The notes beneath the pieces were generated by a model. It did not search any database. It was given only the letters and a program-made list of their open reading frames with translations, and was not told the origin of the DNA. The position numbers and the translations under genes were made by a program. Positions 10,170 through 22,533 of a stretch of 64,000 bases of DNA are shown in pieces. The stretch covers positions 1,368,980 to 1,432,979 of the forward strand of contig NZ_CP010827.1 in NCBI RefSeq assembly GCF_000833575.1, read 5' to 3'. The DNA comes from Corynebacterium singulare. GTDB lineage: Bacteria; Actinomycetota; Actinomycetes; Mycobacteriales; Mycobacteriaceae. Positions within the stretch are counted from its first letter, which is position 1. Every line of letters begins with the position of its first letter.

Positions 10170-10784
10170 GTGTTTACGGGACTTGTTGAAGAGATTGGTC
10201 GTGTCGATAGCGTGGAGAAGCAGGGCGATGCCGTGCGGCTTGGCATAGCGGCGACCACCGTTCTCGGGGATGCTGCGCTTGGTGACTCCATCGCTGTTAA
10301 CGGTGTGTGCCTGACCGTGGCCGAGCTGGGCGAAGGCACCTTTATTGCTGACGTTATGCAGGAATCCCTCAACCGCAGTTCGCTTGGTGGGCTGGAAGTA
10401 GGTTCTGCAGTGAACCTAGAGCGCGCGGTGCTTCCGACGACACGGCTCGGTGGGCACATCGTCCAAGGACATGTGGATGGCACCGGAGAGCTACTGTCGC
10501 GCACGCCTTCTGACAACTGGGACGTGCTGCGCTTTAGCCTGCCTCAGGAACTAGCGCACTATGTGGTGGAGAAGGGATCCATTGCGGTGCAGGGCACCTC
10601 ATTGACGGTTTCTGCCGTGGGGGAGGATTTCTTTGAGGTCTCTCTGATTCCGACTACTTTGCGCGATACCATCTTCGGTTCCTTGGAGCCTGGTGCACGG
10701 GTAAACCTCGAGGTAGACGTTGTAGCAAAGTATGTGGAGAAGATGGTTCACCCTAACGTCACCGCGTACGCGGCGGAGGGATAG
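10170..10784 (+). CDS. ribE: Riboflavin synthase alpha chain
   Basis: The enzyme dismutates two molecules of 6,7-dimethyl-8-ribityllumazine into riboflavin. The 204-aa product begins [12 protein letters not shown], the invariant family start, which fixes the GTG at 10170; AGAAAGGA lies 12-19 bases upstream. Two internally repeated lumazine-binding barrels are visible: [15 protein letters not shown] (first repeat) and [18 protein letters not shown] (second), each with the conserved G-x-S/T-L-T-V. It follows ribD by four bases and precedes ribBA. Some authors call this gene ribC. Confidence 0.95.
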   Translation: MFTGLVEEIGRVDSVEKQGDAVRLGIAATTVLGDAALGDSIAVNGVCLTVAELGEGTFIADVMQESLNRSSLGGLEVGSAVNLERAVLPTTRLGGHIVQGHVDGTGELLSRTPSDNWDVLRFSLPQELAHYVVEKGSIAVQGTSLTVSAVGEDFFEVSLIPTTLRDTIFGSLEPGARVNLEVDVVAKYVEKMVHPNVTAYAAEG

Positions 10785-10795
10785 AGTTATTTCCT

Positions 10796-12058
10796 ATGAG
10801 CGCCGCAGATTCCACCTTCACTTTAGATAGCGTCGACCAAGCCATCGCCGATGTTGCGGCTGGCAAAGCGGTTGTCGTCGTGGACAACGAGGACCGCGAA
10901 AACGAGGGTGACCTCATCTTCGCCGCAGAATTGGCCACGCCTGAGCTCGTTGCCTTCATGGTGCGCTACAGCTCCGGCTACATTTGTGCACCGCTGTTGC
11001 CCGATGATTGTGAGCGCCTGAACCTTCCACCCATGATGGCCGTCAACCAGGATGTTCGCCACACGGCCTACACCGTGACGGTGGACCTGGCTAACGGCTC
11101 CACCGGAATTTCTGCCACCTCGCGCTGCGACACCATCCGCGCGTTGGCGGATCCGTCGTCAGCACCTACTGACTTCACTCGCCCCGGTCACGTCGTTCCC
11201 CTCGCTGCTCGCCCCCACGGCGTACTTGAGCGTGACGGCCACACCGAGGCCGCTATCGACCTTGCTCGTCTGGCGGGCCTACGCCCGGCAGGAGTGCTGT
11301 GTGAGATCGTCTCTGAAGAGGATCCGACCGATATGGCTCGTTCCCCGGAGCTGCGCCGTTTTGCGGATAAGCACGGTCTGACGATGATCTCCATCGAGCA
11401 GCTCATTGAGTGGCGCCGCCACAATGAGCAGCAAGTGACTCGCCAGGTAGAGACCCGCCTGCCCACTGAGCATGGTGAGTTCAAGGCGCTGGGTTACCAG
11501 AGTGGCGTCGACAAGCGCGAGCACATTGCCCTCGTCGTGGGTGAGGTTGATGATTACGCCGGTGCTAAGGACGTACCCGTGCGTGTTCATTCCGAGTGTC
11601 TTACCGGAGATGTCTTCGGCTCCCAGCGCTGTGACTGTGGTCCGCAGCTTCAGGAATCTCTCCGCGCAGTGCAGGAAGCTGGGCGCGGAATCGTTATCTA
11701 CCTGCGGGGTCAGGAAGGCCGTGGCATTGGTCTGGTGAACAAGCTCAAGGCCTACAGCCTGCAGGATGGCGGCATGGATACCGTTGACGCAAATGTGGAG
11801 CAGGGCCTGCCGGAGGATGCCCGTGAATATTCCGTCGCCGGCCAGATTCTGCGGGACATCGGAGTTAAGTCCGTCAACTTGCTTACCAACAACCCTCACA
11901 AGGGCGAAGGCCTGCAGGGCTTTGGCATTGATGCCTCCGCGCGTACCGCCTTGGCAACCCCGGCTACCGCGGAGAACATTGCTTACCTGCGCACCAAGCG
12001 CGACCGCATGGGCCATGATCTGCCCCAGGTGGCAGAGTGGGATAAGAAGCACTCTTAA
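10796..12058 (+). CDS. ribBA: Bifunctional DHBP synthase / GTP cyclohydrolase II
   Basis: The 420-aa fusion supplies both early precursors of riboflavin. The N-terminal RibB half (residues 1-205) turns ribulose 5-phosphate into dihydroxybutanone phosphate and has [24 protein letters not shown] and [14 protein letters not shown]. The C-terminal RibA half (about 215-420) opens GTP and has the zinc cysteines in [18 protein letters not shown] and the catalytic [15 protein letters not shown] 10796 follows GGCGGAGGG. It lies 11 bases after ribE. Confidence 0.95.
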   Translation: MSAADSTFTLDSVDQAIADVAAGKAVVVVDNEDRENEGDLIFAAELATPELVAFMVRYSSGYICAPLLPDDCERLNLPPMMAVNQDVRHTAYTVTVDLANGSTGISATSRCDTIRALADPSSAPTDFTRPGHVVPLAARPHGVLERDGHTEAAIDLARLAGLRPAGVLCEIVSEEDPTDMARSPELRRFADKHGLTMISIEQLIEWRRHNEQQVTRQVETRLPTEHGEFKALGYQSGVDKREHIALVVGEVDDYAGAKDVPVRVHSECLTGDVFGSQRCDCGPQLQESLRAVQEAGRGIVIYLRGQEGRGIGLVNKLKAYSLQDGGMDTVDANVEQGLPEDAREYSVAGQILRDIGVKSVNLLTNNPHKGEGLQGFGIDASARTALATPATAENIAYLRTKRDRMGHDLPQVAEWDKKHS

Positions 12059-12079
12059 CACTTCACGAAGGAGCACACA

Positions 12080-12562
12080 ATGAGCAAAGAAGGCCTGCCG
12101 ACCCCGAAGAAGGTCTCCGGCGAAGGACTGCGCGTGGCCGTGGTCACGGCGACGTGGAACGAGGAGATCTGCGATCAGCTCCATCGTCGTGCCATAGAGA
12201 CTGCTGAGGAGGCCGGCGCGGAGGTCACCGCCGTGCGCGTAGTCGGCGCACTAGAGCTTCCCGTCGTGGTGCAGGCCGCCGCACGGACGCACGACGCCGT
12301 TGTCGCCTTAGGCTGTGTTGTTCGTGGTGGAACCCCGCACTTTGATTATGTGTGTGACTCGGTAACGCAAGGTTTGACGCGCATCGCGTTGGACGAGTCA
12401 ACACCAGTAGGAAATGGCGTGCTCACCGTGAACGAGTATGACCAAGCCGTGGATCGCGCTGGCTTTGAGAACTCCGCTGAAGACAAGGGCGCGGAATCTA
12501 TGCACGCAGCTTTAGAAACAGTGCACACGTTGCGTACACTGAACGGGTCGAACGCGCAGTAG
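12080..12562 (+). CDS. ribH: 6,7-dimethyl-8-ribityllumazine synthase
   Basis: RibH condenses the pyrimidine and dihydroxybutanone phosphate to lumazine and forms large oligomeric shells. The 160-aa sequence has [14 protein letters not shown] (substrate loop), [17 protein letters not shown] beta strand, [17 protein letters not shown] with the phosphate-binding G-G-T-P-H, and [13 protein letters not shown] near the C-terminus. ATG 12080 has AAGGAG upstream. It completes the ribD-E-BA-H operon. Confidence 0.96.
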   Translation: MSKEGLPTPKKVSGEGLRVAVVTATWNEEICDQLHRRAIETAEEAGAEVTAVRVVGALELPVVVQAAARTHDAVVALGCVVRGGTPHFDYVCDSVTQGLTRIALDESTPVGNGVLTVNEYDQAVDRAGFENSAEDKGAESMHAALETVHTLRTLNGSNAQ

Positions 12563-12630
12563 GTTGCACACAGCCCACGCGACGCGGTCCACACCGTGTG
12601 GTGGGGAGTATGGAGGAGATGGAGGTCTCG

Positions 12631-13197
12631 ATGACGGACTCACAGGTTCCCTCGGACAAGGAACAGCAGGCGAGTGCTGTTCGCCCAGGGATCAGCGACG
12701 AGCAAGTGATGGCGTACACCAGTGCCGATCCCTTCGCCATGACGTCCACCAAGCCGTGGGAATATGAGGCCCGCTCGCCGTTCCTGCGCAAGGTCGCCAT
12801 CATCTGGATTATCCTCGTCATGGCTGCCCACCTCTTCATGGGCTTCACCGTCGGTCTGTCGTTCACCGGTGCTACGGTCACCACCATCGATAAGTTCGCG
12901 TTCCCCGGCGTGGGCGTGGTGATTTCGATCCTGTCCTGGATTGCGCTGACCCGCCCGCGCTTGCGTGCCAACTCCGATGGCGTAGAGGTCCGCAACATCG
13001 TCGGCACCCGCTTCTACCCGTGGCAGGTCATCTACGGATTGTCCTTTCCAGAAGGTTCCCGCATGGCACGCATCGAGCTGCCAGATTTTGAATATGTTCC
13101 TGTCTGGGCGCTGCAGTCCGGGGACAAGGAGGACGTCATCCCCAAGGTGCGTTCCTTCCGTGACCTTGAAGCCCGCTACATGCCGCAGGACGACTAG
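12631..13197 (+). CDS. PH-domain membrane protein
   Basis: The product (188 aa) has about 45 hydrophilic residues, two membrane helices around residues 52-75 and 82-108 ([36 protein letters not shown]), and a cytoplasmic bacterial PH-like domain ([40 protein letters not shown]). A membrane protein of this type sits between ribH and uvrC in mycobacteria too (Rv1417 position). ATG 12631 is preceded at the right distance by GGAGG; earlier in-frame ATGs at 12610 and 12619 lack this. Function is unknown. Its stop overlaps the uvrC start by one base. Confidence 0.8.
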   Translation: MTDSQVPSDKEQQASAVRPGISDEQVMAYTSADPFAMTSTKPWEYEARSPFLRKVAIIWIILVMAAHLFMGFTVGLSFTGATVTTIDKFAFPGVGVVISILSWIALTRPRLRANSDGVEVRNIVGTRFYPWQVIYGLSFPEGSRMARIELPDFEYVPVWALQSGDKEDVIPKVRSFRDLEARYMPQDD

Positions 13198-15251
13198 TGG
13201 CTGATCCCACCACCTATCGCCCGGCGCCGGGGAGTATCCCCACTGATCCGGGCGTTTACAAGTTCAGGGACGAGAATCGCCGCGTTGTCTATGTGGGCAA
13301 GGCAAAGAACCTGCGCGCACGCCTGTCTAACTATTTCCAAGACATCACGCAGCTGCATCCCCGCACCCGACAAATGGTGCTCACGGCAGCCTCGGTGGAG
13401 TGGACCGTAGTAGCCAGCGAGGTCGAAGCGCTGCAGTTGGAGTACACGTGGATTAAGCGCTTCGATCCGCGCTTCAACGTCATGTACCGCGACGACAAGA
13501 CCTACCCCATGCTCGCGGTGTCCGTTGGGGAGACCATTCCACGCGCTTTCTTCTATCGTGGCCCGCGGCGCAAAGGAGTGCGTTATTTTGGGCCTTACTC
13601 GCATGCCTGGGCCGTGCGAGAGTCCCTCGACTTACTGACTCGGGTGTTTCCCATGCGAACGTGCGCGAAGGGCGTGTACAACCGCCATGAGCGCTTGGGC
13701 AGGCCTTGCCTGTTGGGCTACATCGGAAAATGTGACGCGCCGTGTATCGGGCGCGTAAGCCCCGAGGAACACCGTGAGACGGTCAATCAGCTCATCAGCT
13801 TTATGAACGGCAACACCGCGCCAGTGCGCAAGCGTCTCACCAAGGAAATGGAAGAGGCTTCCGAGAACCTCGAATTCGAGCTCGCGGCTCGCTTGCGCGA
13901 TGACTTGGGGGCCATTGACAAGCTCATGGAGCAGCAGGCGGTGGTGCTCTCTGACGGAACCGACGCTGACCTCATCGCCTTCAGCTCCGATGAGTTGGAA
14001 GCCGCAGTTCAGATCTTCCATGTCCGTTCCGGCCGCATCCGCGGCCAGCGCGGCTGGGTGGTGGAGCGCTCCGGTGACCAGGCCACGGCAGAACCACGGC
14101 AGGAAGGCGAACCGGATCCAGGCCTGCCGGCGTTGATCCAGAACTTCCTCATGCAGTTCTATTCTGACGCCGTCGAGAGGCAGCGCCAAGAAGCCGCCGA
14201 AGACGCCAAATTAGAGCGCAGGGGAGTGGACCAGGAGTCTCACATCGACATTCATCGAGGCAATGCCATCCCGCGCGAAATTCTGGTCCAAATGCCACCC
14301 GAGGAAGCCGATCAAGTCAAGATAGTTCTGGAGGAGCTTCGCGGCGCACAGGTAGACCTGCGCGTGCCGCAACGCGGCGATAAACGCGCGCTCATGGAGA
14401 CTGTGGAGCGCAATGCGAAAGAGCAGTTGCGCCAGCATAAACTCAAGCGCGTGGGGGATCTGACGGCGCGCTCGGCTGCTTTGCAGGAGCTGCAGGAAGC
14501 CCTGGGCATGGATTCGGCACCACTGCGCATCGAATGTACGGATATTTCGCACATCCAAGGCACCGATGTGGTGGCTTCCCTCGTTGTCTTTGAAGACGGC
14601 TTGCCACGCAAGTCGGACTACCGGCGCTACCGAATCAAGGAGGCTGCCGGGGACGGCCACTCCAATGACGTGGCCTCCATCGCGGAGGTCACGCGGCGCC
14701 GGTTCAAGCATCACCACGACGACAAACGCGCCGTGCCCGATGAAGAACTGGAAAACACCACCTTCGCGGAGGAGCTCGTGCGGGAGGAAGCGGCCAGCAC
14801 TACGAAGCGCAGCTCTTATCCTCCGCAACTTTTTATCGTCGACGGCGGAGCACCTCAGGTGGCTGCGGCCCAAGAGGTCTTTGATGAGCTCGGCATTGTT
14901 GACGTCACCCTCATAGGCCTTGCCAAGCGCCTTGAAGAAATTTGGGTACCCGGCGACGACGAGCCAGTTATTCTCCCGCGTAACTCCCAAGCGTTGTTTC
15001 TTCTTCAGCACCTGCGTGATGAGGCACACCGCGTGGCCATTACGTATCACCGCCAGCAGCGCTCTAAGCGCATGCGGACGTCTGTGCTAGATGCCGTACC
15101 TGGACTTGGTCCGCAACGCCGCACCGATTTGGTGAAACACTTTGGCTCCGTCAAAAAACTCAAGGAGGCCAGTGTGGAGGACATTGCTGAGGTCAAGGGC
15201 TTTGGTCCGAAGCTGGCGCAGACGGTCTTTGACAATTTGCAACAAACCTAA
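13197..15251 (+). CDS. uvrC: Excinuclease ABC subunit C
   Basis: UvrC makes both incisions in nucleotide excision repair after UvrAB loading. The 684-aa protein has the N-terminal GIY-YIG nuclease ([20 protein letters not shown], residues 18-37), a UVR motif near residues 205-240, the RNase H-like 5'-incision domain ([33 protein letters not shown]) and C-terminal helix-hairpin-helix repeats ([30 protein letters not shown]). The GTG start overlaps the previous stop (TAGTG). Confidence 0.96.
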   Translation: MADPTTYRPAPGSIPTDPGVYKFRDENRRVVYVGKAKNLRARLSNYFQDITQLHPRTRQMVLTAASVEWTVVASEVEALQLEYTWIKRFDPRFNVMYRDDKTYPMLAVSVGETIPRAFFYRGPRRKGVRYFGPYSHAWAVRESLDLLTRVFPMRTCAKGVYNRHERLGRPCLLGYIGKCDAPCIGRVSPEEHRETVNQLISFMNGNTAPVRKRLTKEMEEASENLEFELAARLRDDLGAIDKLMEQQAVVLSDGTDADLIAFSSDELEAAVQIFHVRSGRIRGQRGWVVERSGDQATAEPRQEGEPDPGLPALIQNFLMQFYSDAVERQRQEAAEDAKLERRGVDQESHIDIHRGNAIPREILVQMPPEEADQVKIVLEELRGAQVDLRVPQRGDKRALMETVERNAKEQLRQHKLKRVGDLTARSAALQELQEALGMDSAPLRIECTDISHIQGTDVVASLVVFEDGLPRKSDYRRYRIKEAAGDGHSNDVASIAEVTRRRFKHHHDDKRAVPDEELENTTFAEELVREEAASTTKRSSYPPQLFIVDGGAPQVAAAQEVFDELGIVDVTLIGLAKRLEEIWVPGDDEPVILPRNSQALFLLQHLRDEAHRVAITYHRQQRSKRMRTSVLDAVPGLGPQRRTDLVKHFGSVKKLKEASVEDIAEVKGFGPKLAQTVFDNLQQT

Positions 15252-15368
15252 GATTGCAGGACTGCAAAGGTGGGGCTGCGCCGCATGTCGGAATGAAGTT
15301 TCACCCCGTCACGGGATCGTTGTCGTTTTCTCACCGAACTTTCAGTGTAGGTGGTAAGAATAGAGGCC

Positions 15369-16241
15369 ATGACGTTGTTTGATTCCCCGCCCATTTTGGT
15401 AACCGGCATGTCTGGCGGAGGCCTGACTTCGGCCGCCAAGGTGCTGGAGGATAAGGGCTACTACGTGGCTCACAACATTCCCCCGAAGGCCATTGTTGAC
15501 CTGCTCAAGCTCTGCGCCCGTCCGGATTCTCCGGTCACCAAGATCGCCGCGGTGACGGATGTTCGTTCGCGCATGTTCCCAGGTTCTCTCCCAGAGACCC
15601 TCGATGAGCTTGCCGAGCTAGACATGAAGCCGACGCTGCTCTTCCTCGATGCCCGCGATGATGTTCTCATTCGCCGTTTCGATTCGGTGCGCCGAACCCA
15701 CCCGCTTCAGGAGGGGGAGACTCTTAAGGCTGGAATCCAGCGTGAACGTGTCGCCGTCCAGGAAGTCAGGGATCGCGCCGACATCATTATCGATACAACG
15801 AACCTGTCTATTCATGACTTGCGCCGCGCGATAGAGGCTTCCTTTGGCGAGATGGGCCACGAGAGACAGCACGTGACGTTGGAGTCCTTCGGCTTCAAGC
15901 ACGGTTCTCCGCGCGATGCTGACGTTGTTGTTGACGTGCGTTTCCTGCCCAACCCTTATTGGGTTCCGGAGCTGCGCGGCTACCGTGGCACGGATGAACC
16001 AGTGGCGGATTATGTCCTGTCACAAGAAGCCGCAGAGCCCTTCATCGAAAACTTCATTGAGATGTTCGATTCGATGCTCAAGGGCTACCGCCACGAAGGC
16101 AAGAATTTCATCACCGTGGGCATCGGCTGCACTGGCGGCCACCATCGCTCCGTCGCTGTCACTGAAGAAATTGCTCGTCGTTTAAGCGAGCGCGGGGATG
16201 TCGACGTTAACACGTTGCACCGCGACATCACTCGGGATTAA
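15369..16241 (+). CDS. rapZ: RapZ-family nucleotide-binding protein with altered P-loop
   Basis: The 290-aa protein belongs to the RapZ/YvcJ family, RNA- and nucleotide-binding regulators; in E. coli RapZ controls GlmS via small RNAs. The C-terminal motif [19 protein letters not shown] (about residues 246-264) is intact. The N-terminal P-loop reads GMSGGGLT, with leucine where GxxGxGK[ST] needs lysine, so ATP binding may be weakened. The start is ATG 15369; the upstream in-frame GTG at 15351 has no ribosome site. It begins the conserved triad rapZ-yvcK-whiA. Confidence 0.9.
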   Translation: MTLFDSPPILVTGMSGGGLTSAAKVLEDKGYYVAHNIPPKAIVDLLKLCARPDSPVTKIAAVTDVRSRMFPGSLPETLDELAELDMKPTLLFLDARDDVLIRRFDSVRRTHPLQEGETLKAGIQRERVAVQEVRDRADIIIDTTNLSIHDLRRAIEASFGEMGHERQHVTLESFGFKHGSPRDADVVVDVRFLPNPYWVPELRGYRGTDEPVADYVLSQEAAEPFIENFIEMFDSMLKGYRHEGKNFITVGIGCTGGHHRSVAVTEEIARRLSERGDVDVNTLHRDITRD

Positions 16242-16285
16242 ATTCAGATCTCTCTCATAGTTAACAATTGAAAGCCGGTACGTAC

Positions 16286-17272
16286 GTGACCACACCCCCA
16301 TCTCACATGGCTAGCCTGGGCGGCGGCCATGGTCTTTATCAAACCCTGTTGGCGGCGCGCCGAACGGGCGCGGAGGCAATTTCAGCTATCGTCACCGTGG
16401 CTGATGACGGCGGCTCCTCCGGCCGCTTGCGCCGTGAGCTGGAAATCATCCCGCCAGGGGATCTCCGCATGGCCTTGGCTGCTCTGTCAAGTGATTCTGA
16501 GCACGGCCAGCTATGGGCCAAGACCTTGCAGCACCGCTTTCGCGGCAATGGCGCTATGGCAGGACATGCCGTGGGCAATCTGCTCATCGCGGGCCTCAGT
16601 GATGTTTTGGGTGATTTCCAGGACGCTCTCGATGCCATCGCGAAGCTTACTGATTCCGCCGGCCGCGTGCTGCCGTCAGTGAACTTGCCGCTCGATATCG
16701 AGGCTGATGTTGCCGGGCTTGATGACGACCCCCGAATCATGCGCTCAGTCCGTGGCCAGGTTGCCGTTGCCTCGACAGTGGGGCAGGTGCGTCGCGTGCG
16801 TATTATCCCAGAGCGGCCTAAGGCCAACCCAGAAACGCTACAGGCGCTTCACGACGCCGACATGATCACCCTGGGCCCTGGTTCGTGGTTCAGCTCGGTC
16901 CTGCCCCACGTTTTGGTTCCAGATATCGTTGAAGCCATCACCTCTTCCGATGCGCTGCGAGTAATCGTGCTGAACCTATCTTCGGAGCCAGGAGAGACCC
17001 AGGGCTTCTCCGCAGAGCGGCATCTTCACGTGTTGGCACAACATGCCCCGAATCTCCGGGTAGACCGCGTCATCGTAGACGAGGAAAGTTTGCCAAATGA
17101 GTCAGAGCGCGTTTTTGTTCAGCGTGCGGCAAGTGTTCTCGGAGCGACGGCAGTCTTCCGGGATGTGCGTCAGGTGGACGAAGACGGGCAGGTTTTCAAC
17201 AAGCATTGCCCAGAAAAGCTTGCGGCTGTTTTCAACGAGCTCTATGCCGAGCATATCTGCGATGCCGAGTAA
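16286..17272 (+). CDS. yvcK: YvcK/CofD-like gluconeogenesis factor
   Basis: YvcK proteins are needed for growth on gluconeogenic carbon sources and bind UDP-sugars; the mycobacterial homologue CuvA affects cell-wall synthesis. The 328-aa protein has the CofD-fold loop SLGGGHGLYQTLLA, VTVADDGGSSGRLRRELE and PPGDLRMALAAL in the first 75 residues. The GTG at 16286 (MTTPPSHMASLGGG) is preferred; a TTG at 16268 would add six residues. It lies 44 bases after rapZ. Confidence 0.9.
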   Translation: MTTPPSHMASLGGGHGLYQTLLAARRTGAEAISAIVTVADDGGSSGRLRRELEIIPPGDLRMALAALSSDSEHGQLWAKTLQHRFRGNGAMAGHAVGNLLIAGLSDVLGDFQDALDAIAKLTDSAGRVLPSVNLPLDIEADVAGLDDDPRIMRSVRGQVAVASTVGQVRRVRIIPERPKANPETLQALHDADMITLGPGSWFSSVLPHVLVPDIVEAITSSDALRVIVLNLSSEPGETQGFSAERHLHVLAQHAPNLRVDRVIVDEESLPNESERVFVQRAASVLGATAVFRDVRQVDEDGQVFNKHCPEKLAAVFNELYAEHICDAE

Positions 17273-17400
17273 AAGACGCTGATGTGCAGCGTGAAAGGCG
17301 GGTTCTAGCCCGGGCATGCACGCCTACTCGGCGCGCACGTTAAACTATGGGACACTCATAGCCGCGTGGCGGCATCAACAGTCGAAAGGGGAGACACGAG

Positions 17401-18390
17401 GTGTCTGCGTCATTGACCGATCAGGTCAAGGAGGAACTTACGGCGGTATCCGTACCGCGGCAGTCTGCCCGCGCGGCAGAAGTTGCCGCCATTCTCAGGT
17501 TTGCCGGCGAGCTACAGGCCACTGGTGAACGCGTCACCTATGACGTCGAGCTGGAATCAAAAAAGGTAGCTGACCGTCTGGTCACTGCGTTGGATGAGCT
17601 TTATTCGATCACTGCTACAACGCACTTGGCTGGCCCAGCATCGTCGTCGAAGAAGAACCGTATCCAGGTGCGTATTGCCACGGGAGCCAAGGAGCTCACC
17701 CGCCGCCTTGGCTTGATTACGAGGTCGGGGCACCCAGTAGTGGGCCTTCCGCCCCAGGTCATATCTGGCTCAATTGCGGATAACGAAGCCGCGTGGCGCG
17801 GCGCTTTCTTGGCGCAGGGAACGCTCACTGAACCGGGCCGTTCATCAGCTCTCGAGGTGACCTGTCCGTGCCAGGAAGCAGCCCTAGCCCTTGTGGGCTG
17901 TGCCCGCCGTCTTGGAGTACCGGCAAAGACCAAGGAAACCCGCGGTGCGGATCGCGTGGTGATTCGTGATGGCGATGCAATCGGTGCTCTGCTGACTCGC
18001 ATGGGTGCCCAAGAAACCCGTCTTACGTGGGAAAAGAAGCGTATCCAGCGCGAGGCGCAGGATACCTCTCGCCGCCTAGATAATTTTGATGATGCCAACT
18101 TGCGTCGTTCCGCACGCGCTGCGGTAACTGCGGCTGCTCGCGTGGAACGCGCGATGGTCATTTTGGGCGACGATGTACCAGAGCATTTGGCTGATGCCGG
18201 CCGTTTGCGTGTGCAGCACCGTGAAGCTTCATTGGAGGAGCTGGGCCGCCTAGCGGACCCACCTATGACTAAAGATGCTGTCGCTGGCCGTATTCGCCGT
18301 TTGCTCTCTATGGCAGATAAGCGAGCCAAGGAGTTGGGCGTTCCGGATACGACCCAGTCCGTGACTGAGGATCTCTTCGACGACGATTAA
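17401..18390 (+). CDS. whiA: Sporulation/cell-division regulator WhiA
   Basis: WhiA is a DNA-binding regulator with a homing-endonuclease-like N-terminal fold and a C-terminal helix-turn-helix; in actinobacteria it works with WhiB-type proteins to control cell division. This 329-aa protein starts [16 protein letters not shown] and has the endonuclease-like segment [17 protein letters not shown] and [14 protein letters not shown] (about 110-150) and the HTH region [20 protein letters not shown] near 277-296. GTG 17401 is preceded by AAAGGGGAGA. Confidence 0.94.
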   Translation: MSASLTDQVKEELTAVSVPRQSARAAEVAAILRFAGELQATGERVTYDVELESKKVADRLVTALDELYSITATTHLAGPASSSKKNRIQVRIATGAKELTRRLGLITRSGHPVVGLPPQVISGSIADNEAAWRGAFLAQGTLTEPGRSSALEVTCPCQEAALALVGCARRLGVPAKTKETRGADRVVIRDGDAIGALLTRMGAQETRLTWEKKRIQREAQDTSRRLDNFDDANLRRSARAAVTAAARVERAMVILGDDVPEHLADAGRLRVQHREASLEELGRLADPPMTKDAVAGRIRRLLSMADKRAKELGVPDTTQSVTEDLFDDD

Positions 18391-19796
<1,406 letters not shown>

Positions 19797-19818
19797 AGCC
19801 TTAAGCACCTTGTGATAC

Positions 19819-19868
19819 ACCGGCCCATGCGCCACGCCCTCAACCTCCGTGGCGTGCGCTGGGCCGGT
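19819..19868 (+). terminator. Long hairpin between gap and pgk
   Basis: ACCGGCCCA at 19819-19827 pairs with TGGGCCGGT ending at 19868, extended inward by GCGCCACGCC/GGCGTGCGC. The stem is long and GC-rich and followed by TGTCGTCTATT. It may terminate gap transcripts partly or stabilise them. Confidence 0.65.
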
Positions 19869-19948
19869 TGTCGTCTATTAGCCCGCCTAAGCGCATAAAA
19901 ATACGTACGATTTTAGTTAGTCAATCACTTTCCATAAGGAGAATCACC

Positions 19949-21166
19949 ATGGCTTTCAAGACTTTGGATGACCTGCTCGCAGAAGGCGTCGAGGGCCGCC
20001 ACGTCCTCGTCCGCTCTGACTTCAATGTCCCTCTGGATGACGAGGGCAACATCACCGACTCCGGGCGAATTACCGCATCCCTGCCCACCATCAAGGCTCT
20101 TATCGAGGGCGGTGCCAAGGTCATTCTGTCTGCCCACCTTGGCCGCCCGAAGGGAGAGGTGAACGAGAAGTACTCCCTAGCACCAGTCGCTGAAGCCCTT
20201 TCTGAGGCTCTCGACCAGTACGTTGCACTTGCGGGTGACGTCAGTGGTGAGGACGCGCACGAGCGAGCCAACGGCCTTAATGAGGGCGATGTCCTCCTCG
20301 TGGAGAACGTACGCTTCGACCCGCGTGAGACCTCCAAGGATGAGGCAGAGCGCGGCGCCTTCGCCGATGAGCTCGCCGCACTAGCAGCCGACAATGGCGC
20401 TTTTGTGTCCGACGGTTTCGGTGTTGTCCACCGCGCACAGGCGTCCGTGTACGACGTCGCCAAGCGCCTTCCCGCCTACGCCGGCAAGCTGGTTCAGAAG
20501 GAAGTGGAGACCCTGGCGTCCGTAGCCAAGGACCCGGAGCACCCGTATGTCGTGGTCCTGGGTGGCGCAAAGGTCTCCGACAAGCTCGGCGTTATCGAAG
20601 CACTGGCTGACAAGGCCGACAAGGTCATCATCGGCGGCGGCATGTGCTACACCCTGCTGGCAGCACAGGGCTACAACGTTCAGAACTCCCTGCTGCAGGA
20701 AGACCAGATCGACAACTGCAAGGACCTCCTCGAGCGCTTCGGCGACAAGATCGTCCTGCCGGTCGACCTCATTGCCGCCACCGAGTTCAACGCAGACGCC
20801 GAGAACAAGGTCGTTGCTCTTGACGGCATCCCGGAGGGCTGGATGTCCCTCGACATCGGCCCCGAGTCTGTCAAGAAATTCGACGAGGTCATCGCCACCT
20901 CCAAGACTGTATTTTGGAATGGACCGATGGGCGTCTTTGAAATGGAAGCCTTCTCCAAGGGCACCGCTGGTGTTGCACAGTCCATCATCGATGCCACCGC
21001 CAACAACGGTTCCTTCACCGTCGTCGGCGGCGGCGATTCCGCTGCATCTGTCCGCCTGCTCGGCTTGGACGAGAACGGATTCTCCCACATCTCCACCGGT
21101 GGCGGCGCTTCCCTCGAGTTCCTGGAAGGCAAGGAGCTGCCGGGCGTCGAAGTCCTCGAATCCTAA
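19949..21166 (+). CDS. pgk: Phosphoglycerate kinase
   Basis: Pgk transfers phosphate from 1,3-bisphosphoglycerate to ADP. The 405-aa protein has [12 protein letters not shown] near residue 20, the [10 protein letters not shown] loop (about 60-69), [13 protein letters not shown], and the nucleotide-binding tail with [15 protein letters not shown] 19949 has AAGGAG at 19936-19941; the longer upstream frame is noncoding. tpiA follows after 37 bases. Confidence 0.97.
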   Translation: MAFKTLDDLLAEGVEGRHVLVRSDFNVPLDDEGNITDSGRITASLPTIKALIEGGAKVILSAHLGRPKGEVNEKYSLAPVAEALSEALDQYVALAGDVSGEDAHERANGLNEGDVLLVENVRFDPRETSKDEAERGAFADELAALAADNGAFVSDGFGVVHRAQASVYDVAKRLPAYAGKLVQKEVETLASVAKDPEHPYVVVLGGAKVSDKLGVIEALADKADKVIIGGGMCYTLLAAQGYNVQNSLLQEDQIDNCKDLLERFGDKIVLPVDLIAATEFNADAENKVVALDGIPEGWMSLDIGPESVKKFDEVIATSKTVFWNGPMGVFEMEAFSKGTAGVAQSIIDATANNGSFTVVGGGDSAASVRLLGLDENGFSHISTGGGASLEFLEGKELPGVEVLES

Positions 21167-21203
21167 TCACCACTCATCACGTTCCCCTGTAGAAAGGCAC
21201 ATC

Positions 21204-21983
21204 ATGGCACGTACCCCGCTTATTGCTGGTAACTGGAAGATGAACCTCGATCACAAGGAAGCTATCGGCTCCCTTCAAAAGTTTGCCTTCGCACTGCCTC
21301 AGGACTACTACGAGAAGGTCGACGTGGCCTTCATGGTCCCGTTCACGGATATCCGCACCGTGCAGACGCTTGTCGACGGCGACGGTCTCAAGTTCACCTA
21401 TGGCTCGCAGGACATCTCCAAGCACGAATCTGGCGCCTACACCGGCGAGGTGTCCGGCAAGATGCTCTCCGCTTTGGGCTGCTCGTGGGCCGTCGTCGGT
21501 CACTCGGAGCGCCGCGAATACCACGGCGAAACCGATAAGCTCGTAGCAGAGAAGGCCGCTGCGGCGCTGGCTAACGGAATTAGTCCGATCGTCTGCGTCG
21601 GTGAACCACTCGACGTTCGGGAGAAGGGCACCCACGTTGATTACGTGGTGACCCAGACCCGCAACTCGCTGGAGGGCCTGTCTGCTGACGACCTTGCCAA
21701 GACCGTCATCGCGTATGAGCCGGTCTGGGCGATCGGCACTGGTAAGGTCGCCTCCGCCGACGACGCGCAGGAAGTCTGCGCTGCTATTCGCGGTCTCGTG
21801 CGCGAGCTCGGCGGCGACGAGGTTGCAGAGGGCATTCGCATTCTCTACGGCGGTTCCGTCAAGGTTGACTCCGTAGCTGAGATCGTGGGCAAGCCGGACG
21901 TAGACGGCGGTCTCGTTGGCGGCGCCTCGCTGAAGGGTGAGGATTTTGCGAAGCTGGCAGCCAACGCTGCGTCTGAGGCCTAA
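21204..21983 (+). CDS. tpiA: Triosephosphate isomerase
   Basis: TpiA interconverts dihydroxyacetone phosphate and glyceraldehyde 3-phosphate. The 259-aa barrel begins [17 protein letters not shown] with the catalytic lysine, has the catalytic histidine in [13 protein letters not shown] (about 98-110), the glutamate in [13 protein letters not shown] (about 168-180), and the phosphate loop YGGSVK. The open frame continues upstream through pgk in another phase, but ATG 21204 with AGAAAGG ahead is the true start. Confidence 0.97.
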   Translation: MARTPLIAGNWKMNLDHKEAIGSLQKFAFALPQDYYEKVDVAFMVPFTDIRTVQTLVDGDGLKFTYGSQDISKHESGAYTGEVSGKMLSALGCSWAVVGHSERREYHGETDKLVAEKAAAALANGISPIVCVGEPLDVREKGTHVDYVVTQTRNSLEGLSADDLAKTVIAYEPVWAIGTGKVASADDAQEVCAAIRGLVRELGGDEVAEGIRILYGGSVKVDSVAEIVGKPDVDGGLVGGASLKGEDFAKLAANAASEA

Positions 21984-22020
21984 GCGCTAGGGCATAGGCA
22001 CTGGTGGCTTAGTCTCCCTA

Positions 22021-22050
22021 AGCGGGTCGGAATGGTTTCCGGCCCGCTTT
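22021..22050 (+). terminator. Terminator after tpiA
   Basis: GCGGGTCGG (22022-22030) pairs with CCGGCCCGC (22039-22047), with one G-U pair, followed by TTT. It closes the gap-pgk-tpiA group. Confidence 0.7.
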
Positions 22051-22168
22051 ATGGTGTAGCATCGAAGAATGTCTTGCGCCGGTTGGACGCCTCGGCACAC
22101 CCGAGTGCGCCGCCGAATACCGCGCAACCTGTACAAACGTCACAACTGTGTAAACAAGGAACTTTTTC

Positions 22169-22402
22169 ATGATCTTGGCACTGGAAATCATCCTGGTGAT
22201 TGCCGCAATCCTCATGTCCATCTTCGTGCTGCTGCACAAGGGTAAGGGCGGCGGCCTGTCCAGCCTCTTCGGTGGCGGTGTGCAGTCCAACCTGTCTGGT
22301 TCCACTGTGGTGGAGAAGAACTTGGACCGCTACACCGTGGTCATGGTCATCATTTGGCTGGCCTGCATCGTTGCGCTGAACCTGCTGCAGGCTTACAGCT
22401 AA
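22169..22402 (+). CDS. secG: Preprotein translocase subunit SecG
   Basis: SecG assists SecYE in protein export. The 77-aa protein has two membrane helices (about residues 2-20 and 53-73) separated by the conserved KGKGGGLSSLFGGGVQSNLS loop, the family hallmark. In C. glutamicum ppc lies between tpi and secG; here only 185 bases separate them. A strong terminator follows at 22442-22485. Confidence 0.93.
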   Translation: MILALEIILVIAAILMSIFVLLHKGKGGGLSSLFGGGVQSNLSGSTVVEKNLDRYTVVMVIIWLACIVALNLLQAYS

Positions 22403-22441
22403 ACGCACGGTTCCCGCACACCTGCTACGGGGATAGAGAAG

Positions 22442-22485
22442 AACGCCGCGGCCCCTTTCCTAGTCGAAGGGAGGACGCGGCGTTT
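22442..22485 (+). terminator. Rho-independent terminator after secG
   Basis: AACGCCGCG at 22442-22450 pairs with CGCGGCGTT at 22476-22484, with an inner CCCTTTC/GAAGGG stem, and runs into TTTCTTTGATTT. Confidence 0.85.
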
Positions 22486-22496
22486 CTTTGATTTCT

Positions 22497-22519
22497 GGCA
22501 GTCTCCGTGAGAGACTGCC
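22497..22519 (-). terminator. Hairpin terminating pgl
   Basis: A perfect nine-base stem, GGCAGTCTC/GAGACTGCC with a five-base loop, lies 15 bases beyond the pgl stop on the - strand. Only a weak A/T-rich tail follows. Confidence 0.6.
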
Positions 22520-22533
22520 AGTGCCCCTGAGGG

